From NCBI RefSeq assembly GCF_018260555.1, contig NZ_JAGLBB010000048.1:1-6597 (forward strand): a stretch of DNA of 6,597 bases. Reading direction: 5' to 3'. The stretch is from Deinococcus sp. (GTDB lineage Bacteria > Deinococcota > Deinococci > Deinococcales > Deinococcaceae). Each line of letters opens with the position of its first letter. The first letter of the stretch is position 1. The notes under the pieces were generated by a model that was not told the origin of the DNA, ran no database searches, and saw only the letters and a list, made by a program, of their open reading frames with translations. This document shows positions 1 to 5,944 of this stretch, in pieces. The position numbers and the translations under genes were made by a program.

Positions 1-10
1 TGAAAGCAGC

Positions 11-63
11 TTCTTAGCAATTTATAGGGCTGAATTCAGATTCTGAGCAATTTACCCTGCTGA
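11..63. repeat. Two-unit direct repeat, 30-bp period
   Basis: Two 23-bp units, at 11-33 and 41-63, share 18 of 23 positions. Both contain AGCAATTTA and end in GCTGA; the differences cluster in a four-base block (TAGG versus CCCT). The stretch is AT-rich compared with the rest of the window. It sits at the left edge, so further units may lie outside. No coding potential is visible. It could be the remnant of a mobile-element end, a protein-binding array or a decayed repeat; the sequence does not decide between them. Confidence 0.5.
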
Positions 64-72
64 GCAGTTACC

Positions 73-186
73 TGCACCGAATCAATCCGAGCGGACGCGA
101 GGAGGAACAGCAGACGCTCCTTCGCGGTATGGAGCCACAGGCGGCGCTTTCCCGCCTGTGGCGCAGTGGAGCGGAATCCGCATAAG
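73..186 (+). repeat. Intergenic repeat family, copy A (left end altered, carries an insertion)
   Basis: Positions 79-116 match 1455-1492 at 36 of 38 bases, and 73-89 is identical to 5830-5846 (17 bp). A shared block GCGGTATGGAG follows at 124-134 (1499-1509 in copy C). The right terminus TCCGCATAAG (177-186) corresponds to TCCGTATCAG of copy C. The left terminus seen in copies C and D is not recognisable here; the 30-bp-period repeat occupies that place. Compared with copy C, this copy has about 37 extra bases that form a hairpin. It is non-coding and MITE-like in organisation. The family name is unknown to me. Confidence 0.7.
134..162. repeat. Perfect 11-bp inverted repeat (hairpin) nested in copy A
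   Basis: The arm GCCACAGGCGG (134-144) is the exact reverse complement of CCGCCTGTGGC (152-162), with a 7-nt loop. The hairpin interrupts the block that is continuous in copy C. It is flanked by a 5-bp direct repeat TGGAG (130-134 and 167-171), which looks like a target-site duplication. No T-tract follows on either strand, so it is not an obvious intrinsic terminator. Confidence 0.7.
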
Positions 187-305
187 ACGGATTGCCCCTT
201 CAATCCTAGCGAAGCGGGTGGGTGTAAAACGGATTACGGGCGTGAAGTTGACAACCCAGCGTCGTTCTGGGTTGTCGGCTCAACAGACGGCAGTCCTTAT
301 GGGGC
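187..305 (+). repeat. Probable degenerate repeat copy B, abutting copy A
   Basis: It begins with ACGGATT (187-193), like the left terminus of copy C. It contains TTCAATCCTAGCGAAGCG, which resembles the TCAATCCGAGCGGACGCG core, and ends with CAGTCCTTATG, which resembles the family right end CAGTCCGTATNAG. ACGGATT recurs at 229-235. The middle holds an unrelated strong hairpin. Identity to the other copies is patchy, so this is a tentative assignment as a decayed member in tandem with copy A. Confidence 0.4.
246..280. other. Strong stem-loop upstream of the SDR gene
   Basis: GACAACCCAG (250-259) and CTGGGTTGTC (267-276) form a perfect 10-bp stem with a 7-nt loop. The stem extends outward to 246/280 as RNA if two G-U pairs are allowed. 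There is no T-tract after it on either strand. It lies inside degenerate repeat copy B, about 110 bp upstream of the SDR start. It could be a rho-independent terminator lacking its U-tract, a repeat-borne hairpin or a small-RNA part; function is not decided. Confidence 0.55.
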
Positions 306-391
306 GTGTTCGGCGGGCCTAATCTTCACCGTTCCTTGAATGGGGTGTCCTCGCTGGCCCTTGCACCCCCTTGAGCGCCTAGGGTGAGTGT

Positions 392-1360
392 ATGACTCCT
401 ATCAAGAGCCCCCTGGCCCCCCGCGCCGACGCTACGACCGTCGTGGCGCACACTGATCTGCACGGCCGCACGGCCGTCGTGACCGGTGCGGCGTCGGGTC
501 TGGGTATAGAAACGGTACGTGCCCTCCTGAGTGCCGGCGCAGGCGTGATCATGCCGGTGCGCGACATGGTGCGCGGGCAGCAGGTGGCGGACGAACTGGC
601 CCGCGATACGGGCAATTCTGCCGTGCAGGTCGTGGCCCTGGACCTGTCGTCGCTGGCGTCCGTGCGGCAGGCGGCGATGACCATCCTGGCCGCCGCGCCC
701 CGTATTCACATGCTGATCAACAACGCTGGTGTCATGGCCACCCCGCAGGGCGTGACCGCAGACGGGTTTGAAACGCAGTTCGGCACGAATCACCTGGGTC
801 ACTTTCAGCTGACCCGCCTGCTCATGCCGGCCCTGCTGGCCGCCGCGCCCGCCCGCGTGGTGTCCCTGAGCAGCAGCGCGCACCGCCTGAGCGACATTCG
901 CTGGGACGACCCGAACTTCCAGAGCACGCCTTACGATCCCTGGCAGGCGTACGGGCAGAGCAAGACCGCCAACGCCCTGTTCGCCGTGGAATTGAACCGC
1001 CGTTACGCCGATCAGCGTGTCACTGCGAACGCCGTGCATCCTGGCGGCATCATGACTGGCCTGCAAAAGCACATGCCTGAAGGCGAGGCGCAGCGCCGGG
1101 GTTGGATCGACGAGAACGGCGTCCCCCACCCCGCCTTCAAGACGCCAGCGCAGGGGGCCAGTACCAGCGTGTGGGCCGCGACTGCACCAGAGCTGGACGG
1201 CGTGGGCGGTCTGTTCCTGGAAGACCTGCAACAGAGCACCCCGCTGGACGAGACGAACCCCAGTCCGCTGTTCGGGTACAGACCGTACGCGCTCGACGCG
1301 GACAGCGCCCGTCGCCTGTGGACGCTCAGCGAGCAGCTGATCGAGCAGACCAGGCTGTAA
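392..1360 (+). CDS. Short-chain dehydrogenase/reductase (SDR) family oxidoreductase
   Basis: This is an NAD(P)-dependent oxidoreductase of 322 residues, predicted cytoplasmic. The Rossmann cofactor motif TGAASGLG is at residues 31-38, the NNAG motif at 110-113, the structural Asn in GTNHLGHF at 133, the catalytic Ser in the SLSSS stretch at 158-162, and the catalytic pair YGQSK with Tyr187 and Lys191. The layout and the HPGG segment (216-219) resemble the retinol-dehydrogenase/WWOX-like SDR subgroup common in bacteria; the real substrate cannot be read from sequence. About 25 residues precede the Rossmann fold. The ATG at 392 is the only sensible start: an in-frame TAG lies at 380-382, and a weak purine-rich site AGGGTGAG lies just before the start. 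It is a single-gene unit, convergent with dnaJ. No convincing promoter was found in 306-391. Confidence 0.93.
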   Translation: MTPIKSPLAPRADATTVVAHTDLHGRTAVVTGAASGLGIETVRALLSAGAGVIMPVRDMVRGQQVADELARDTGNSAVQVVALDLSSLASVRQAAMTILAAAPRIHMLINNAGVMATPQGVTADGFETQFGTNHLGHFQLTRLLMPALLAAAPARVVSLSSSAHRLSDIRWDDPNFQSTPYDPWQAYGQSKTANALFAVELNRRYADQRVTANAVHPGGIMTGLQKHMPEGEAQRRGWIDENGVPHPAFKTPAQGASTSVWAATAPELDGVGGLFLEDLQQSTPLDETNPSPLFGYRPYALDADSARRLWTLSEQLIEQTRL

Positions 1361-1372
1361 ACCTGGACCGTA

Positions 1373-1407
1373 GAACGCCCCCGATCATGGCTGCTTCGGG
1401 GGCGTTC
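1373..1407 (+). terminator. Terminator-like hairpin after the SDR gene
   Basis: A perfect 12-bp stem, GAACGCCCCCGA (1373-1384) with TCGGGGGCGTTC (1396-1407), encloses an 11-nt loop and starts 12 bp after the SDR stop. There is no T-run on either side, so it is not a textbook intrinsic terminator. Its place between the convergent SDR and dnaJ genes suggests that it ends transcription or protects 3' ends from one or both directions. Confidence 0.65.
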
Positions 1408-1420
1408 GGGCTGGGCTTAC

Positions 1421-1525
1421 CTCATACGGATTCCGATTGATTCGCTGCAGTTCTGAATCAATCCGAGCGGACGCGAGTAGGAACAGTAGACGGATTGGGC
1501 GGTATGGAGCGGCGGTCCGTATCAG
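1421..1525 (+). repeat. Intergenic repeat family, copy C (most complete)
   Basis: This copy of about 105 bp has imperfect terminal inverted repeats: CTCATACGGA (1421-1430) against TCCGTATCAG (1516-1525), whose reverse complement matches 9 of 10. Inside, CCGATTGATTC (1433-1443) and GAATCAATCCG (1455-1465) form an 11-nt-loop hairpin with 10 of 11 paired positions. The core 1455-1492 is almost identical to copy A. GCTTACC occurs on both sides (1415-1421 and 1531-1537), a possible target duplication that includes the dnaJ stop codon. There is no reading frame of note and no transposase; the organisation is that of a non-autonomous MITE-like element. Confidence 0.75.
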
Positions 1526-1532
1526 GTCGTGC

Positions 1533-2447
1533 TTACCCCAATTCGCGCAGTCGGCGGTACAGGTCCTTTTGCTCGTCGCTGAGGGTGGCGGGGACCGTGA
1601 CGTTCAGGCGCACGTACAGGTCGCCGCGTGTGCCGTCTTTTTTCGGCCAGCCCTGCCCGCGTAACCGCATGCGCCGCCCGCCGCTGCTGCCTGGGGGGAC
1701 GCTTAGGTTGCCCTTGCCGCTCAGGGTCTGTACGGTCACGTCACCACCGAGCGCCGCGAGCGGGGCGGGCACGTCCACGTTGGTGGTCAGGTGGTCGCCG
1801 TCCAGTTCAAAGCGGGCATCTTCCAGCACGCGTATGGTCAGCAGCACGTCGCCGCCGCCCGGTCCCTGCCCGGCCAGCCGCAGGCGGGCGCCGTCGCGCG
1901 TTCCTGCGGGGACGCGCAGGCTCAGGCGTTTGCCGTCCACGTTGATGACCTCGTCCGAACCGCCGAAGGCCTCGGCCAGCGTGACCTGCAACTCGCCTTC
2001 CACGTTCTGCACGAAGCGCCGCCCGCCGCCCATCCCACCGCCGCCCAGCAGGTCCTCCAGGTTGACCTGCGCGCCGCCCGGGAATCCCTGGCCCGCGCCG
2101 CCGCGCCGCCCGGTCTGTCCGAACAGCCCCTGGAAGAAATCACTGAACTGCCCCGGATCGAAGCCCGAGAAGTCCCCGCCCTGGAACCCGCCACCCGCGC
2201 CGGGGCCGCCGTAGCCGGGCGGAACCTGTCCCGTGTGCCCGAACTGGTCGAACACCTGCCGCTTCTCGGGGTCCGAGAGGACAGCGTACGCCTCGCCGAT
2301 CTCCTTGAAGCGCTCGGCGGACTTCTCGTCCCCGTCGTTCTTGTCCGGGTGGTACTGCTTGGCGAGGCGGCGGTACGCGCTCTTGATGTCCGCCTCAGAC
2401 GCCCCGCGGGAGACGCCGAGCACGTCGTAGTAATCCTTGTAAGCCAT
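1533..2447 (-). CDS. dnaJ: Molecular chaperone DnaJ, zinc-finger-less (type II) form
   Basis: This J-domain co-chaperone delivers substrates to DnaK and stimulates its ATPase; it is cytoplasmic. The J-domain spans about residues 4-70, with the HPD motif at 33-35 that contacts DnaK. A Gly/Phe-rich linker follows (about 74-145), then two C-terminal beta-barrel substrate-binding domains (about 147-208 and 209-285) and a short C-terminal helix. The CxxCxGxG zinc-finger repeats of E. coli DnaJ are absent and the protein has no cysteine at all. At 304 residues it has the size of CbpA-like J proteins. Because it is linked to grpE and dnaK it is probably the main DnaJ here, as in Thermus, whose DnaJ also lacks the finger. 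The start is well supported: AAGGAGG (2453-2459) lies 5 nt before the ATG. It is the last gene of the grpE-VF530-dnaJ run, 62 bp after the VF530 gene. Confidence 0.95.
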   Translation of the reverse strand: MAYKDYYDVLGVSRGASEADIKSAYRRLAKQYHPDKNDGDEKSAERFKEIGEAYAVLSDPEKRQVFDQFGHTGQVPPGYGGPGAGGGFQGGDFSGFDPGQFSDFFQGLFGQTGRRGGAGQGFPGGAQVNLEDLLGGGGMGGGRRFVQNVEGELQVTLAEAFGGSDEVINVDGKRLSLRVPAGTRDGARLRLAGQGPGGGDVLLTIRVLEDARFELDGDHLTTNVDVPAPLAALGGDVTVQTLSGKGNLSVPPGSSGGRRMRLRGQGWPKKDGTRGDLYVRLNVTVPATLSDEQKDLYRRLRELG

Positions 2448-2509
2448 GTGCGCCTCCTTCAGGCGGGTGAGGACGGTGGGTTCGGATCAGTCGGTCAGCG
2501 GTCAGCGGT

Positions 2510-2803
2510 TCAGGTGGTCACGAGGTCGCGGTACAGCGCCTCGACTTTCGCCCGCGCCCACGGCGTGCGCCGCAGGAACTTCAGGCTGCTCTGAACACTC
2601 GGGTCGAACTGGAAGCAGCGGACCGGCACCATGCGGGCCAGTTCATCCCAGCCGTACGCCCCGTGCAGCCGCTCGATGATCGTGGCGAGCGTCACGCCGT
2701 GAAGCGGGTCACCGGAGGGTGAAGGGGTAACGGCCGCTGGAGCCGACACCACTTCGACCGACGCGGCCTCGTCCGACGCTGCCTTGTCTGCTGGGTCAAC
2801 CAT
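2510..2803 (-). CDS. VF530 family (DUF2132) small protein
   Basis: This 97-residue protein has a conserved core (about residues 31-93) that carries the family hallmarks: DPLHGVTLATII, then YGWDEL, then RCFQFDPSVQSSLKFLR, then TPWARAKVEALY. The family is named after a Vibrio fischeri protein of known fold; a DNA-binding role has been proposed, but no firm biochemical function is known to me. The first 30 or so residues are an Ala/Ser/Val/Pro-rich, probably disordered extension. The ATG lies 13 bp after the grpE stop; the stop-overlapping TGAGGT can serve as a somewhat distant ribosome site, which suggests translational coupling. Placement between grpE and dnaJ suggests co-expression with the Hsp70 system; a role in it is inference only. 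Short 7-bp tandem repeats (CGGTCAG, 2492-2505) follow its end. Confidence 0.85.
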   Translation of the reverse strand: MVDPADKAASDEAASVEVVSAPAAVTPSPSGDPLHGVTLATIIERLHGAYGWDELARMVPVRCFQFDPSVQSSLKFLRRTPWARAKVEALYRDLVTT

Positions 2804-2816
2804 CAGCGCTTTGACC

Positions 2817-3458
2817 TCAGCCCTTCTTGCTCACGACGACGCGGGCAGGGCGCACGAGGCGGTCACCCATGCGGAAGCCCAGCTGGTACACCTGCACGAT
2901 CACGTCGTCCTGAGCGCCCGGCACCACCTGAAGCGCCTCGTGCCACTGCGGGTCGAAGGCCTCGCCTTCCCGGCCGGTCGCTTCCAGGCCCAGGCCCGCG
3001 AAGACGCCTAGGATCTTGCCCTGCACGGCCTGCATGCCGGGAATCAGTTTGGCGGGCTCGGCGGCGCCCATGCTCACGGCGCGGTCCATGTCGTCGTACA
3101 CGGGCATCAGCGCCTCGGCGGCTTTGCTCACGCCCTGCCCCTGCGCGGCCGCCACGTCTTCCTGCGTGCGGCGGCGGTAGTTCTCGAAGTCGGCAGCCAG
3201 CCTGGCCAGTCGGCCCTTGAGGTCGGCGTTCTCCTGCTCCAGCTCGTCGGCGCGGCCGAGTTTCGCCATCATTTCCTGCACCTGACCGAACATGTTCTCG
3301 TCCAGGCCGTCCAGGCCGGGGAACTCGGCGTTCTGATCGTCGGGCATGGTGTCGGTATCGGTATCAGTGTCGGCGATATCCAGCCCGTCCTCGCTGACGG
3401 TTTTTGTGCGGGCGTCGGTTTCGGCCTCGGGGGCGGGTTTGTGCTGGTCGTCGGTCAT
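2817..3458 (-). CDS. grpE: Nucleotide-exchange factor GrpE
   Basis: GrpE is a homodimeric exchange factor that releases ADP from DnaK and so drives the folding cycle. The protein has 213 residues. An acidic, probably disordered N-terminus (1-57) includes a perfect Asp-Thr repeat at 30-37 (3348-3371). The long helical coiled-coil region runs from about 58 to 110 and includes ADFENYRRRT (89-98). The C-terminal beta domain that contacts DnaK covers about 155-213 and carries the GrpE signature FDPQWHEA (168-175) and the closing GDRLVRPARVVVSK. The start is supported by AGAGAGG (3465-3471) 6 nt before the ATG. It is first in a tight run with the VF530 gene (13-bp gap) and dnaJ. It is separated from the upstream dnaK by 244 bp that contain a terminator-like hairpin, so it may have its own promoter; only a poor candidate is visible (TTTCAT, 17 bp, TTTATT, ending near 3504). 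Confidence 0.96.
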   Translation of the reverse strand: MTDDQHKPAPEAETDARTKTVSEDGLDIADTDTDTDTMPDDQNAEFPGLDGLDENMFGQVQEMMAKLGRADELEQENADLKGRLARLAADFENYRRRTQEDVAAAQGQGVSKAAEALMPVYDDMDRAVSMGAAEPAKLIPGMQAVQGKILGVFAGLGLEATGREGEAFDPQWHEALQVVPGAQDDVIVQVYQLGFRMGDRLVRPARVVVSKKG

Positions 3459-3541
3459 CTTGGGCCTCTCTTGCGGAACATTCCCCTCAGCTTACGGGCT
3501 GCCGGGCGTTCCTGCGGGAATAAAGGACGGTAAGGAAAAGG

Positions 3542-3585
3542 ATGAAAGAAACAGGGGAGAGGAGGCGTGGCGGCCGTCCTCTCCC
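3542..3585 (-). terminator. Intrinsic terminator downstream of dnaK
   Basis: On the minus strand, GGGAGAGGA (3577-3585) pairs perfectly with TCCTCTCCC (3555-3563), with a 13-nt loop. It is followed at once by CTGTTTCTTTCATC (3541-3554), a T-rich tract. On the plus strand the bases after the stem are G-rich, so the element is directional and fits transcription leaving dnaK. It lies about 120 bp after the dnaK stop and about 85 bp before grpE. It may fully terminate or attenuate, allowing more DnaK than GrpE/DnaJ. Confidence 0.65.
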
Positions 3586-3587
3586 GT

Positions 3588-3633
3588 GGATGTTGGTGCC
3601 CCATGCATGGTGGTACCCCAGGGATGTTGGTGC
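3588..3633. repeat. 12-bp direct repeat with central palindrome
   Basis: GGATGTTGGTGC occurs exactly at 3588-3599 and 3622-3633, with a 34-bp period. Between them is the perfect palindrome CCATGCATGG (3601-3610). It lies in the dnaK-grpE spacer, on the dnaK side of the terminator, in the likely dnaK 3' untranslated region. Function is unknown. Confidence 0.55.
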
Positions 3634-3670
3634 TGGTGGGCGGCCGCCTCGCCCGTCCCTTGCCTCCCCC

Positions 3671-3688
3671 GCGGGGAAGGGGCCCCGC
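3671..3688. other. GC-rich stem-loop just after dnaK
   Basis: GCGGGG (3671-3676) and CCCCGC (3683-3688) form a 6-bp all-G/C stem with a 6-nt loop, 15 bp beyond the dnaK stop. No T-tract follows it in the dnaK direction. It may stabilise the dnaK mRNA 3' end or assist the stronger terminator further on. The surrounding sequence is so GC-rich that chance pairing is possible. Confidence 0.35.
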
Positions 3689-3702
3689 AGGGCGCAGGGG
3701 GG

Positions 3703-5589
<1,887 letters not shown>

Positions 5590-5661
5590 GATGACTCCTG
5601 TCTTGATGGTCTGAAGTATGGGGATTTGCCGCCACGGGGGCAGCAGTTCTGATCTGCGAAC

Positions 5662-5690
5662 ATCATAGGCCCACAGTTCCGGACTGTCAA
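5662..5690 (-). promoter_or_regulatory. dnaK promoter (housekeeping sigma type)
   Basis: Read on the minus strand, a perfect -35 TTGACA (5685-5690), a 17-bp spacer (5668-5684) and a -10 TATGAT (5662-5667, one change from TATAAT) are present. Transcription should begin near 5655, giving an untranslated leader of about 65 nt with the AGGAG ribosome site near its end. A consensus vegetative promoter for a heat-shock gene implies control by repression, which the adjacent HAIR element supports. Confidence 0.88.
5673..5687. promoter_or_regulatory. Inverted repeat across the dnaK -35/spacer
   Basis: ACAGT (5673-5677) and ACTGT (5683-5687) form a perfect inverted repeat around a 5-bp centre that overlaps the palindrome TCCGGA. 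It covers half of the -35 box and most of the spacer, an ideal place for a repressor. Five-base arms can occur by chance, and no known regulator is recognised for it. Confidence 0.35.
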
Positions 5691-5694
5691 TAGA

Positions 5695-5715
5695 GTTGAG
5701 TGTGGTACGCTCAAG
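5695..5715. promoter_or_regulatory. HAIR element (HspR repressor binding site) of dnaK
   Basis: On the minus strand the site reads CTTGAGC-N7-ACTCAAC, against the HspR-associated inverted repeat CTTGAGT-N7-ACTCAAG: 12 of 14 specified positions, with exact spacing. The inner arms TTGAG and CTCAA are perfectly symmetric. It lies 4 bp upstream of the dnaK -35. HspR is a MerR-family repressor of dnaK-type heat-shock genes in Streptomyces and is known as a heat-shock repressor in Deinococcus radiodurans; DnaK often acts as its co-repressor in actinobacteria. The hspR gene itself is not in this window. Confidence 0.8.
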
Positions 5716-5716
5716 T

Positions 5717-5731
5717 TTAAGTGGGGCTTAA
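5717..5731. promoter_or_regulatory. Second small inverted repeat beside HAIR
   Basis: TTAAG (5717-5721), a 5-bp TGGGG centre, and CTTAA (5727-5731) form a perfect inverted repeat that starts 1 bp beyond the HAIR element. The arms resemble HAIR half-sites (CTTAAG versus CTTGAG), so it might be an auxiliary, lower-affinity contact or a different operator. It is also AT-rich, as upstream promoter elements are. Function is inferred from position only. Confidence 0.35.
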
Positions 5732-5801
5732 GAAGGTGCCTTACCTCGACACTCAGCACACGCCGCGCCACCGCCTATACCCAGAACCCGCTCTACTCCC
5801 A

Positions 5802-5905
5802 CGCATACTGGTTCCGATTACTTCGGGATTGCACCGAATCAATCCGGGCGAATGCGAGCAGGCGTAACAGCCGCCCCTGGACGGTCTGGAGCCGCAGTCC
5901 TGATC
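5802..5905 (+). repeat. Intergenic repeat family, copy D
   Basis: The left end CGCATACTGGTTCC matches copy C's CTCATACGGATTCC at 11 of 14 positions. The core at 5830-5846 is identical to copy A over 17 bp. The right end includes GGTCTGGAG and AGTCCTGATCC, counterparts of GGTATGGAG and GGTCCGTATCAG. CCGATTACTTCGG (5814-5826) and CCGAATCAATCCG (5834-5846) conserve the internal stem at 10 of 13 positions, with changes on both arms. It is about 104 bp long and sits between the ubiE stop and the dnaK operator region. The rest of the 355-bp ubiE-dnaK gap holds only the dnaK regulatory region; no ubiE terminator with a T-tract was seen. Confidence 0.65.
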
Positions 5906-5944
5906 CAACGGTTGTCGCCCACCACTCCACCAGGGTCCGTCTGC

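Noticed and set aside
370..390. A possible HAIR element (CTTGAGC then GTGAGTG) just before the SDR start
   Set aside because: Only the left half-site matches; the right half does not resemble ACTCAAG and there is no symmetry.
306..391. A promoter for the SDR gene (TTGAAT at 336 or TTGCAC at 361)
   Set aside because: No acceptable -10 lies at 16-18 bp from either hexamer.
326..1231. A 301-codon open frame on the minus strand opposite the SDR gene
   Set aside because: The translation is His/Arg/Gly-rich without motifs, and the plus strand carries a complete SDR with all catalytic residues.
1495..2594. Long plus-strand frames opposite dnaJ and the VF530 gene
   Set aside because: They are Pro/Ser/Arg-rich or Ala/Val-rich low-complexity shadows; dnaJ on the other strand explains the openness.
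5590..5800. CIRCE (HrcA) operator or Deinococcus radiation/desiccation response motif at dnaK
   Set aside because: Neither TTAGCACTC-N9-GAGTGCTAA nor the 17-bp radiation/desiccation palindrome is present; the HAIR element explains the control region better.
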